Source of the DNA: AP-15 sp963788085
GTDB lineage: Bacteria; Pseudomonadota; Alphaproteobacteria; ATCC43930; CGMCC-115725
Direction of reading: 5' to 3'
DNA length: 64,000 nucleotides
Assembly: GCA_963788085.1 (NCBI GenBank)
Contig: CAWBFS010000072.1
Span: 1 to 64,000 of the forward strand
Translations under genes and position numbers: made by a program
Shown here: one piece after another, positions 55,456 to 64,000 of the stretch
Position numbering within the stretch: position 1 is the first letter of the stretch
How the letters are laid out: each line of letters opens with the position of its first letter
The notes under the pieces: generated by a model
Told to the model about the DNA's origin: nothing
Database searches by the model: none
The model's input: the letters and a program-made list of their open reading frames with translations, nothing else

Positions 55456-55471
55456 GCTGGCACGGGCGCGG

Positions 55472-57250
55472 TCACGCGCAATCGGACAGCGCGGCCATCG
55501 TGTCCTGCGGCGATGGGGCGCGCTCGATGTGGCGGCGATGCCAGAGGGCGTAGAAGAGCAGGTTCCACGCGGCGCGGGCGGTCCGCCTGCCGGCGGGGGC
55601 GGCGAACAAGCGTTCCACCGCATCGGGGCGGCAGATCTCGCGCACCGCGCTTGAGCGAGCGACAAGGGGCCCGAGGTCGGCGCCTCGACGCGCGATCCAC
55701 TGCGCCACCGGAACCGTGAAGCCGCGCTTGCGGCTGAAGGGCTGCATGTCGGGCAGGCGATCGGCGAGCCAGCGGCGCAACAGCCATTTGCCGAACCCGC
55801 GCCTGAGCTTGAGCTCGTCCGGCAGGCGGAAGATGAGCGCCGCCAGCTCGGTATCGAGATAAGGCGTGCGGCCTTCGGTGCTGTGCGCCATCAGGCAGCG
55901 ATCTAGTTTGATCAGCAGATCGTTCGGCAGCCAATCGGCGCAGTCGACCGCCTGCGCGACTTGCAACGGCGTTCGCCGGCGGTCGCTGTTGCGGATCTCA
56001 GCGGCGGCGATGCCGTCGCGCCAGCCGGCGATCTCGCTTCGCAATATCCCGAGCCCGTCGAGCACGCCGCGCGCCCGCGGCGCGCGCCCGCCTGCCCACC
56101 ATGGGCGCATCGCGCTGCGATAGCGTCCATAGCCGGCGAAAAGCTCGTCACCGCCCTCGCCCGTGAGAATTACCTTGAGGCCGGCTTCATGCGCCGCGCG
56201 AGCAAGAGCCCAGGTCGGCAGGATTGCATAATCGGCAGTCGGGTCATCGACGGCAGAGACGACCTCGGGCAGCAGCTTCCAGAAATCTGCTTCCTCAAAC
56301 ACGAGTTCGACGTGCTCGGCCCCGACCGAGGCGGCGGCGGCGCGTGCGGCTGGGCGCTCGTCCGCGACCTCACTTCCGGCAAAGCCGATCGTGAATGCCT
56401 TGACGGGGCGCTCGGCGAGCCGCGCCATCATCATGAGCACCACCGTTGAATCGATGCCGCCCGAAAGAAATACGCCGAAGGGCACGTCCGAGCGCTGGTG
56501 TAGGCGTACGCTTTCCATGAGAGCGGCGTCCAACCGGGCAATCGCCTCTGCCTCGCCGAGCTGCAACGGCCCGCCCTCGGGCAGCGCTGCGCGGCGCCGG
56601 CGCTCGACGATCCGCCCCCGGCGCACCACCACCATCTCTCCCGGGAGCACTCGATTGATCCCGGCGAAGATCGTCTCACGGCCGGTGGTGAACTGCATCT
56701 GCACCAGCTCGTTGCGTGCCGACCGAACAAGCTGCGGGGCGACGATGCCGGCCTCGATCAGCGCGCCCGGCTCCGAGGCGAAGGCAAAGGCGCGCGGCGT
56801 CTCGGCGTAATAGAGCGGCTTGATGCCGAACGGATCGCGGGTCAGGATCAGATGGCCGGCTGACGGGTCGTGCAGCGCAATCGCGTACATGCCCCGCAGA
56901 TGCACGGTAAAGTCGAGCCCGTATTGCCGGTAAAGATGCAGCGGCAGCTCGCAATCCGACTGCGTCGACAAAGCCGCCGAACGGGCGCTGCCGAGGTTGG
57001 AGCGCAGTTCGAGGTAGTTGTAGATCTCGCCATTGGCGATCAGCGCCGCGCCGCCCGGTTCGTAGAGAGGCTGGTCGCCGGTCGCAAGATCGATGATGGC
57101 GAGCCGGGTCTGGACCATCCCGACGTCCCCCGATCGGTATCGGCCATCCCCATCCGGACCCCGGTGGCGCAGCGCCGCCCCCATTGCGCGCAGCGGCGCC
57201 GGCGGCGGGGCCGCGCCGTCATATGTCATCAGCCCGGCGATCCCGCACAT
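55472..57250 (-). CDS. asnB: asparagine synthase (glutamine-hydrolysing), glycan-cluster type
   Basis: A 592-residue class II amidotransferase. The start at 57250 (MCGIAGLMTYDG) fixes the glutaminase nucleophile Cys2. The first domain has RLAIIDLATGDQPLYEPGGA and NGEIYNYLELR. The synthetase domain has the PP-loop FLSGGIDSTVVLMMM, ILTGEGGDELFAGYGRY and HSTEGRTPYLDTEL. It is last in a five-gene glycosyltransferase operon. In such settings these enzymes often amidate a uronic acid or other surface glycan rather than make free asparagine. The role here is inferred from that context. Confidence 0.9.
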   Translation of the reverse strand: MCGIAGLMTYDGAAPPPAPLRAMGAALRHRGPDGDGRYRSGDVGMVQTRLAIIDLATGDQPLYEPGGAALIANGEIYNYLELRSNLGSARSAALSTQSDCELPLHLYRQYGLDFTVHLRGMYAIALHDPSAGHLILTRDPFGIKPLYYAETPRAFAFASEPGALIEAGIVAPQLVRSARNELVQMQFTTGRETIFAGINRVLPGEMVVVRRGRIVERRRRAALPEGGPLQLGEAEAIARLDAALMESVRLHQRSDVPFGVFLSGGIDSTVVLMMMARLAERPVKAFTIGFAGSEVADERPAARAAAASVGAEHVELVFEEADFWKLLPEVVSAVDDPTADYAILPTWALARAAHEAGLKVILTGEGGDELFAGYGRYRSAMRPWWAGGRAPRARGVLDGLGILRSEIAGWRDGIAAAEIRNSDRRRTPLQVAQAVDCADWLPNDLLIKLDRCLMAHSTEGRTPYLDTELAALIFRLPDELKLRRGFGKWLLRRWLADRLPDMQPFSRKRGFTVPVAQWIARRGADLGPLVARSSAVREICRPDAVERLFAAPAGRRTARAAWNLLFYALWHRRHIERAPSPQDTMAALSDCA

Positions 57251-58284
57251 CAGCGCGTCACTTGATCGAAGAAATTGCGGTAACCGGCGACGACGATCGG
57301 CTCGGTGAACTCGGCTTCGTAGGCCCGGCGGCCCGCTTGCCGAGTCTCGCACGCAGCGCGGGATCCGCGCAAACGCGCTCGATCGCATCGGCGAGCGCTT
57401 GCGGGCCGCCGCCGCGACTTCCGGGGAGCGGCACCAGGATGCCGCTTTCGCCATCCTGGATCAGACCGGCCGGCCCGTCGCTTGCCGTGGCGACGACCGG
57501 CAATCCGGCGGACCAGGCCTCGATCACGACATTGCCGAGCGGTTCGTGCAGGGACGGGCAAACGAGAAGATCGGCGGCTGCCAGCAAGCGCGGCACGTCC
57601 TCGCGCCAGCCGAGGAAGCGGACCCGGCCGCTGATCCCCAGCCGATTGGCGACGCGCTCGAGGCGCGGCCGCAGCGGACCGTCGCCGGCGATCCACAAGG
57701 TGACCTCCCGGGTTGCGGCGAGAGCCTCGAGCAACAGGTCGAACCCCTTGTTTGGGTGAAGTCGGCCGAGGGCCAACGCCAGTGGCGCCCGCTCACCCCG
57801 CGCGATGCTGCCCGCCGCCGCCGCCGCATCGGGAACGAAGTTCGGGAGGTAGACGATCCGTTCGCGCGGCCAGCCTTTGGACGTCGCATAATCGACAATG
57901 GCGCGGGTGTTTCCGATCAGATGATCGCAGCGGCGATAATATTTCAGATCGTAATAACCGCCGAGGCGGGCGACATGCACAAAGTCGCCGCACGGACACA
58001 GCCGCGTGGCGCGGCTCATCCAGGTCAGAACGATATCGGGGCGCCAGGCGGCAATCTCGCGCCCGAAGGCAAAGCGGGTCGCCAGGTCGAAGATGCCGCC
58101 GAAGGCGAGTTCGCCGACCCCGACCCCGGCCGCGCGCAGGCATTGCGCCCGGGCTGGAATTGCGGCGGATCAGCACCCGTTGCGGCTCCCCGGCGCGCTG
58201 CAGCGCCTTGGCGAGCCGGGTGAAAAAGGTCTCCGCTCCGCCGTGCGCCGCACCGGCGATCGCCTGCAGCACCCGCCGGGTCAT
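57250..58284 (-). CDS. GT4 family glycosyltransferase (two frameshifts)
   Basis: GT-B enzyme of about 345 residues. The start at 58284 (MTRRVLQAIAGAAHGGAETF) overlaps the upstream gene stop by four bases. After RRNSSPG (about 58150) reading moves to the frame with HLIGNTRAIVDYATSKGWPR, LALALGRLHPNKGFDLLLEA and LLVCPSLHEPLGNVVIEAWS. Near 57335 it returns to the first frame and ends YEAEFTEPIVVAGYRNFFDQ. The stop overlaps the asnB ATG by one base. The net length is in frame. It is a retaining transferase of the surface-glycan operon. Confidence 0.87.
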
Positions 58285-59308
58285 TTCATCAGCGCTTCGA
58301 ACCTGCCCGCGACGGCGTCCCAGCTGGATCCGCCCTGGGTTGCGAGGGCGGCCAGATGCCATTGCCGCCACAAGGCGTCGTCGCGCAGCACCGCTATCGC
58401 CGCCGTCGCGAATGCGTCGTCATTCTCGGCAACACGACCCGTGATGCCGTCGATGATCCGTTCGGGCGCCGAGCCCAGGGGCTGCACGATCGCCGGCACC
58501 CCCATTGCCTGCGCCTCGGCGAGCGCAAGACAGAATGTCTCCCCGGGATCGCCGCGGTAGAGCATGACTCTGGCGCCGGACGAGCGCTGCCGCCAGCTCT
58601 GCGCGGCCGACCGGCGCGAACCGGCGAATCCGGTGAGCGGCGAGGCTGCCGGCCCGCGCCAGAACCTCATCCATCCGCGGCGCTCGGGTCGAGCCGTAGA
58701 CCCGCTCTCCGGCATAAATGTGCAGTTCCGCCTCGCGGCACCGCCGGCGCGATGCGCGCAACCCAGAGATCGAGCAGCCAATCGAGCCCGCGCAGCGGGT
58801 TCGAAGTAAAAATTGCGCGCGGCGGCGGCGCCTCGCGCGGCTCTGCCGCGCGGAAGCGATCGAGCACGCCATAGGGTATGATCTCGCGCCCGCCGCAGGG
58901 CAGCCAGTCCGGCACCGTTGTTGCGTGGTATGCTCCCGTCGTAATCAGGATCGGGCGGTACCGGGCGAGCCGCCACAGATTGCGCGGCTTTTTCAGATAA
59001 CCTGCAGGATTGTGCAGCCAAAACAGCCGGCGCCCGGCTTTTCGAACGAGGCCGATGACCCGGTGGCCGCGATTGCCGATGTAAAGATCGCAGGCCAGCG
59101 GAATTCCGTCCGTCAGCGGCGCCCAGTGCACACCGTTGTGGCAGAGTGCGGCGAGGCAGCGATTGCGCACCACAACCCGATGGCCGCGCCGCGCCAAGGC
59201 TTCGGCGAGGGCCGCGAACGCCGTCTCCGCCCCGCCCAGCGGCCCCCGCTCCGCCGTCGCCCCGTCAAAGGCGATCCCGTCATCGGCCATCACCACCTCA
59301 GCCATCAT
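58281..59308 (-). CDS. GT4-like glycosyltransferase (two frameshifts)
   Basis: GT-B enzyme of about 342 residues. The N-terminal part (FDGATAERGPLGGAETAFAA, LFWLHNPAGYLKKPRNLWRL) lies in one frame. Near 58745 it shifts to ELHIYAGERVYGSTRAPRMD, and near 58590 to VMLYRGDPGETFCLALAEAQ with MGVPAIVQPLGSAPERIIDG. Both shifts have the same sign. The start (ATG 59308 or the next codon) is not certain. It is coupled by a four-base overlap to the next GT4 gene. Probably LPS or capsule synthesis. Confidence 0.83.
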
Positions 59309-59325
59309 CCGCTCCGACCGGCTCC

Positions 59326-60156
59326 CTATCCCCGCACGCCCCCACCCTTCCCTCCCCCGCTAGCGGGGGAGGGTCGGAGAGGGTCGGGGTGAGGGGCGTC
59401 CGGTGGATCGAGCCGGGCCTTGAGATAGGAAAGGATCGGGTAGAGCGCGGCGCAGAGCGCGATGAGAAGACCGTACGGGCCTTCGCGGTATCCTTTCCGA
59501 CCGACATAGCATTTCCAGAAGCGCGAGACGATGCGGCGCAAGTTTTGGCCGTAGCTGCCGATATCGCCGCTCTCCCGGAGGTCCTGCGCCCGCGCGGTGG
59601 TGTAGCGGTCGAGGCGCTGCAGCATGTCGGAGACGTCGCGGTCGACATAGTGGACGAGGCGCGATGCGAGCGTCTCACCCTGCTGTCCCGACAACGAAAC
59701 CGTCGGGTGCACCCGCTGATCGCCCCACCCTTTGACGCCTTTACGATAGAGCGCGGCGTGAGCCGACCTGCCGAAGGAAGCGCCCCACCCCCAGCGTACG
59801 CGCCGCGCCCCGATATAATTGTCGACCGGGATGAGGTGCCAGGCGGCGGGCGAGTTTCGCACCACGCGCCGGATTTCGGCGGCGAGTTCTGGCGTCACCC
59901 TCTCGTCGGCGTCGATCTCGAGGATCCATTCACTGCGGCAGGCCTCGATCCCGGCGTGCCGCCGAGGCCCCTCGCGCTGCCACGCGCCTTCGACGAGGCG
60001 CTCGGTGAAGCGGAGCGCGATCTCCCGCGAGCGGTCACCGCAGCGGTCGAGCACGACGACGGTCTCGTCGGCAAAGCCGAGGCAGGCGAGACAATCGGCG
60101 AGCTGGCGCTCTTCGTTATGCGCGACGACCAAGGCGGAAAGCCGAGGCTCGCTCAC
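59326..60156 (-). CDS. GT2 glycosyltransferase, WaaE-like
   Basis: GT-A enzyme of 276 residues. The GTG at 60156 overlaps the upstream gene stop (GTGA). Motifs are LSALVVAHNEERQLADCLAC, VVLDRCGDRS, EWILEIDADERVTPELA and RVHPTVSLSGQ. The C-terminal 25 residues (Pro/Gly-rich, ending GGGKGGGVRG) are translated from the REP-like hairpin at 59350-59373 and its flanks, which also provides the stop. It belongs to the branch that adds a glucose or heptose to the LPS core. It is intact. Confidence 0.87.
   Translation of the reverse strand: MSEPRLSALVVAHNEERQLADCLACLGFADETVVVLDRCGDRSREIALRFTERLVEGAWQREGPRRHAGIEACRSEWILEIDADERVTPELAAEIRRVVRNSPAAWHLIPVDNYIGARRVRWGWGASFGRSAHAALYRKGVKGWGDQRVHPTVSLSGQQGETLASRLVHYVDRDVSDMLQRLDRYTTARAQDLRESGDIGSYGQNLRRIVSRFWKCYVGRKGYREGPYGLLIALCAALYPILSYLKARLDPPDAPHPDPLRPSPASGGGKGGGVRG
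59350..59373. repeat. REP-like hairpin, copy 2 (inverted)
   Basis: CCCTCCCCCGC at 59350-59360 and GCGGGGGAGGG at 59363-59373 repeat the stem of copy 1 with loop TA. The flank CCCCCACCCTTC is the reverse complement of the copy 1 flank. It lies in the 3' end of the GT2 gene and could stop or protect the transcript. Confidence 0.85.
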
Positions 60157-61112
60157 GCGGCAGCGCTCTCGACCGAATGCCACAGCCGGCGGGCCGCGGC
60201 CTCGGCGGCATCGACGGACAGACCGTCCATCAAGGTGCCGGTGGTACGGTGGTCGAAGCCCGGTCCGAACATCGCCTCGGGCGGGTCTGCCGAGCGGACC
60301 CAGGCGGTGCGCCGGCCCCACGGCGCATACTGAGCGACGGGGCTGGGACCGAACAGCCCCAGGGTCGGCGTCCCGGAAGCCGCAGCGATGTGCATCAGCC
60401 CGGTATCGTTGCCGATGAACATGGCGCAGCGCCGCAGCACCGCGGCGGCCGTTAGCAGGTCGACACGGCCGACGAGGTCGATGCGCCGCCCCGGAGGGAG
60501 CGCTGTCAGAACCGGCTCAGCCAGCTCGCGTTCATGAGCTGCGGCCAGCACCGCAACGCGACTTCCGGGCAGCGGGCCACCCGCGGCAGTCAGGCGCAAG
60601 GCGAGCTCGGCAAAACGCTCTGCCCGCCATTGCTTGGCGGGCCAATTAGCGGCCGGGCCGATCGCCAATACCGGGAGCGCCCGGAGAGATCAAGCGCCCG
60701 CCGCCCGCTCGTGGTGCGACGCGGTCCAAAGGTGCGGGTTCGGCGGAGGATCGAGATCAAAGAGGCGCGCGAGCTGGCGAACGCGATGCTCGCGCGCATC
60801 GCCCTTCGCCATGACCTTGCGCTTCCCGGCCCGCAACATCCAGGCAAGCGCCGAGCCGCGCAAATCGACGACGAGATCCCAGCGCCGGGTCGCAACCGCG
60901 CTATAAAAGGGCAGCCAATGCAATGACCAGCGCCGCTTTTTGACGACGACGATTTGTTCGAGCCCGGGCACCGCCTCGAACAGCGGAGCCGCGACCGGTC
61001 CCGCAGCAATCGTCAGCCGCGCGTGCGGGTAGTGCTCGATCAGGTGGCTGAGCAGACCGGTCGACAGCACGGCATCGCCGATGCGCGTCGCGGTAACAAA
61101 CAGGATATGCAT
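60153..61112 (-). CDS. GT9 heptosyltransferase-like protein with in-frame TGA
   Basis: LPS heptosyltransferase family (WaaC/WaaF-like). The start at 61112 (MHILFVTATRIGDAVLSTGL) gives the usual N-terminal motif. The C-terminal half reads LAIGPAANWPAKQWRAERFA and FIGNDTGLMHIAAASGTPTL, the donor site. Both halves lie in the same frame and are separated by one TGA at 60690-60692, after ERAAGA. A C-to-T change in a CGA would explain it. The gene is thus a nonsense mutant or contains a base error. It is the first gene of the operon to asnB. Confidence 0.85.
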
Positions 61113-61191
61113 TTCGCCCGGTCCGGCGGGCCTTATATCCCGACCTCCGCCGCTTGCCAAGCAGGCGGTCCCGGCCTAACTCTAGCCCGCC

Positions 61192-62098
61192 ATGGCCGAT
61201 GCCAGCTTCGTGTTACTTGATGATCGAGGCATTCTCGCCGTCTCGGGGCCCGATCGCCGCCCGTTTCTGCAGGGCCTCGTCTCGAACGACGTCGACAAGG
61301 TCTCTCCGACGGCGGCCCGCTATGCGGCGCTTCTCACCGCGCAGGGCAAATACCTGCACGATTTCATGATGGTCGAAGCGGACAAATCGATCTGGCTCGA
61401 TACCGAAGCCGCCCGTCTCGGCGATCTGAAGCGGCGGCTGTCTCTGTATCGGCTGCGCGCGAAGGTGTCCCTCGATGAGCAATCCGGCCTTTGCGTGGCG
61501 GCAATATTCGGAGCGGACGCGCTGGCCGCCCTCGGACTGCCGAGCGAGCCGGGAGCTGCCCGGCCGTTCGGTTCGGGCATCGCCTTCGTCGATCCGCGGC
61601 TGGCCGCCCTCGGCGCCCGCGCCATTCTGCCACACGAGGAGGGGCACGGGCAATGCTCGGCGATGCCGGCATCGCCGAAGCCGGTTTCGACAGCTACGAC
61701 CGGCTGCGCCTGTCGCTCGGCATCCCCGACGGCAGCCGCGATCTGGTGCTGGAGAAATCGATCCTGCTCGAATCGGGCTTCGACGAACTGAACGGCGTCG
61801 ACTGGCAGAAGGGCTGTTATATCGGCCAGGAGTTGACGGCGCGGACGAAGTATCGCGGGCTGGTCAAGCGGCGGCTGATGCCCGTCGGCGATCGAAGGGC
61901 CGACACCGCCACCAGGAACGATCGTAACTAGTGGATGGTCGCGAGGTCGGCGAAATGCGGTCGAGCCGCGACGGGCTCGGCCTGGCGCTGTTGCGGATCG
62001 AACCGGTGCGCGAGGGCAAGAGGCTCGCGGCAGGTGAAGCCACTCTCGTCCCGCTCAGACCTGCCTGGATGCGCCTGGAAAACGACATCCCGTCTTAA
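61192..62098 (+). CDS. ygfZ: YgfZ folate-binding protein (three frameshifts)
   Basis: Tetrahydrofolate-dependent protein needed for some iron-sulfur enzymes and tRNA modification. It has about 300 residues. The N-terminus has GPDRRPFLQGLVSNDVDKVS and LTAQGKYLHDFMMVE. Near 61650 reading shifts, and the signature KGCYIGQELTARTKYRG lies in the second frame. Further shifts near 61890 (to EGPTPPPGTIVTS) and 61930 (to DGREVGEMRSSRDGLGLALL) lead to the stop at 62096-62098. The family Cys in KGCY is present. Three indels in so conserved a gene suggest sequence error. Confidence 0.88.
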
Positions 62099-62115
62099 TC
62101 TCTAGCGCGAAGGGT

Positions 62116-62400
62116 TCAGGCAGCTTCGAGGCGCTCTATTTCCGTTTCGAACTCGAAGCGGAGTTGGGCGTCCTCATCCTCGGGCAGCCACAACGTCATC
62201 TGCGGAAAGATCGTGCGGTAAAGGGACATGCGCGTCGGCTCCCACGGCAGCTTCTGCGCCGCCCGCGCCTCGGCCAGAATCTTGTAGAGCCGCGCTCGCA
62301 CCTTCTCTGGATCGGGGCGATAGGCCGGATGAGGCGAATCGCTGAACAGGTCGGGCTGCTCATCCGCCCGGAAAAGGTCGCCTTGCCCGCCGCGCGCCAT
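62116..62400 (-). CDS. conserved hypothetical protein, 94 residues
   Basis: The ATG at 62400 begins MARGGQGDLFRADEQPDLFS. The middle has PDPEKVRARLYKILAEARAA and SLYRTIFPQMTLWLPEDEDA, ending LRFEFETEIERLEAA. I recognise this as a small uncharacterised protein recurrent in alphaproteobacteria. No domain or catalytic motif is evident; it is mostly helical and acidic. The longer upstream frame overlaps a restriction-modification remnant and was not used. It is convergent with ygfZ (gap of 17 bases). Confidence 0.7.
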   Translation of the reverse strand: MARGGQGDLFRADEQPDLFSDSPHPAYRPDPEKVRARLYKILAEARAAQKLPWEPTRMSLYRTIFPQMTLWLPEDEDAQLRFEFETEIERLEAA

Positions 62401-62473
62401 GCTTTCCGCCAGCCCCTCATCAATCGCGCACAACATTATGCGCCGGCTCGCCGAAGCAAACCAGATCTTGTGT

Positions 62474-63103
62474 TCAGGTCTGCTCAGGGAATGCCAAGCG
62501 ATAGGCTTCATCGATCCTCGCCATCTGATCGATCGTGAAGGCCAGGCTGTCGGCGACGGCCCCGACATGACCGATCTCATCGAGCGACAGCACGCGGCCC
62601 CGGCGCGATTTCAGGTATTTGTCGAGCACCTGATAGCCGCCAATGCGGAATTCCCACACGTCTTGCGGCACCGGCTTGAAGGATTGCGTCTTGTTGATGG
62701 CGATCGCCTGTTCGGCCGGCGCGTAGCGCACCACCTCGACGGTGTGGTCGCCACGACCGTGATACGCCGCTAAACCGCGCCGCGGCAGTTCGCACAGCAG
62801 GTGGGCTTGGATCAGGGTCCAGCCGTGGCCCGACAATGCCTCAAAATCGTCGGCCGACTCGGGGAATGGCACGCGCGGGAAGTCACCCCGCAGGAATTCG
62901 GTGTAGCGGGCGCGGTAGGTGGGCGCGTGCAGCACGGCGTAGATGTAACCGAGGATTTCCTCCGGCGTGTAATGGTGCTCGTAGCGGCTGTCGAGAAAGT
63001 CCCGGAAGTCTGAAGATAAGTTCTCTGAAGAGGTGCCATCATCTCGATATATACGGAGACACTGCTGTCCGGTTAAATCCGGGATTGCTGCCGCTAATAG
63101 CAT
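62474..63103 (-). pseudogene. type ISP restriction-modification enzyme, C-terminal remnant
   Basis: C-terminal specificity portion of a fused helicase-methyltransferase-target recognition enzyme. Recognisable sequence is HHYTPEEILGYIYAVLHAPT, FLRGDFPRVPFPESADDFEA, AIAINKTQSFKPVPQDVWEF and HIGGYQV-type FRIGGYQVLDKYLKSRRGR. About 210 of more than 1000 residues remain; the nuclease, helicase and methyltransferase parts are missing. The first in-frame ATG at 63103 is not the true start. The break lies within about 60 bases, where an IS4-type insertion sequence begins, so the insertion probably cut the gene. Confidence 0.82.
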
Positions 63104-63189
63104 GATTTTAAATGCCGTTTTGGCGATTTGGGGTGGTGTCGATTTGAACTCGATCTGGCACTTTTCGGAAGGTTTCCGAGGAGGCGCCG

Positions 63190-64000
63190 GTGAACAGTGG
63201 GAAGACGCTTTTCGCCCAACTGATGGATTTTCTGCCGTGGAGCACGTTTACCCGGATTGTCGCGCGGTACGGTGGCGATCAGCGGGTGCGGACGCTGTCG
63301 TGCGGCGAGCATTATCGGGCGATGGCGTTCGCCCAGCTGACTTACCGGGAGAGCCTGCGCGACATCGAAACTTGCTTGTCGGTACAGGTCTCGAAACTCT
63401 ATTCCATGGGCTTCCGCGATCCGGTGCGGCGCTCGACGCTGGCCGATGCCAACGAGGCGCGCGACTGGCGCATCTACGCGGAATTGGCTCAGCGACTGAT
63501 CGCCCAGGCGAGACGGCTGTACACCAACGAGGATCTGGGTTTCGATCTCGCCAATACGGTCTATGCGCTCGACTCGACGACCATCGATCTTTGTCTGGCG
63601 GTCTTTCCGTGGGCGCATTTCCGCACGACCAAGGCGGCGATCAAGATGCACACGCTGCTGGATTTACGCGGCAACATCCCGAGCTTCATCCACGTTTCTG
63701 ACGGCAAGCTGCACGACGTCCACGCTCTCGACCTACGGCTCCCGGAAGCGGGCGCCATCTCCGTCATGGATCGCGGCTACGTCGATTTCGCCCGCCTCCA
63801 TGGGCTACATCTCGCCGGCGCCTTCTTCGTCACCCGCGCCAAATCGAACATGAATGCCCATCGCGTCTATTCGGCCCCGACCGACCGGGCGGCCGGGATC
63901 ATCTGCGATCAGACCATCGCGCTCAACGGTCACTACACCAGCCAGCATTACCCCGAACACCTGCGGCGCATCCGGTTGCGCGATGCCGAGTCGGGAAAAA
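63190..64000 (+). mobile_element. IS4-family transposase, partial at window end
   Basis: The GTG at 63190 begins a 270-residue open frame running off the window. N-terminus FAQLMDFLPWSTFTRIVARY followed by LSCGEHYRAMAFAQLTYRES is the DUF4372-type leader, and VYALDSTTIDLC and SVMDRGYVDFARLH give the first two catalytic Asp of the DDE domain. The left end of the element must lie between about 63105 and 63189 and carry a terminal inverted repeat; I could not fix it without the right end. It interrupts the type ISP gene, transcribed the other way. Confidence 0.9.

Overview
The window is GC-rich chromosomal DNA of an alphaproteobacterium, most likely a soil or sediment lineage near Rhizobiales/Rhodospirillales. 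The evidence is the hrcA-grpE-dnaK-dnaJ heat-shock cluster, the dac-tmk-holB-metG-tatD-MBL housekeeping operon, a YgfZ gene and typical alphaproteobacterial glycan genes. I saw no rRNA, tRNA, CRISPR array or phage. Genus cannot be read from the sequence.

Layout. 1-5000: heat-shock cluster on the minus strand, with dnaJ cut short and dnaK carrying three frameshifts. 5226-20562: surface-glycan island (PEP-CTERM-type O-glycosylation ligase, two polysaccharide deacetylases, glycosyltransferases, methyltransferases, a GT39-like membrane transferase, epimerase, DegT aminotransferase), with a plus-strand low-molecular-weight phosphatase/ATP-grasp pair in the middle. 20618-22700: NeuD-like acetyltransferase, RlpA with a minisatellite in its signal peptide, and two small proteins. 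22908-31210: catabolic/oxidative genes (alpha/beta hydrolase without its nucleophile, flavin monooxygenase, MFS transporter, sorbosone-type dehydrogenase, diheme cytochrome c, orphan molybdopterin hydroxylase subunit). 31235-31885: VapBC. 32331-34527: TPR protein and a TerC fragment. 34551-38765: tight minus-strand operon of a LigB-type extradiol dioxygenase, two ferritin-like diiron proteins each followed by a 2[4Fe-4S] ferredoxin, and an amidohydrolase; this is the best candidate for an undescribed pathway. 38993-46351: cell-wall and housekeeping operon. 46558-53896: a PEP-CTERM protein behind a textbook sigma-54 promoter, then a TPR-sulfotransferase, three glycosyltransferases and a secreted glycosidase-like protein. 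54202-61112: porin-like barrel and a second glycan (LPS-like) operon with an asparagine synthase. 61192-64000: ygfZ, a small protein, a type ISP restriction-modification remnant and an IS4-family transposase running off the window.

How they fit. Much of the window builds or decorates the cell envelope. A PEP-CTERM protein and an O-glycosylation ligase of the exosortase-associated type occur about 40 kb apart, so an exosortase system is expected elsewhere in the genome. The two catabolic blocks look like degradation or oxidation of an aromatic or sugar-like substrate.

Caution. About 25 single- or double-base frameshifts occur in about 15 otherwise well-conserved genes, several at short homopolymers. 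Most are probably sequence or assembly errors rather than real pseudogenes; each is noted with its approximate position.
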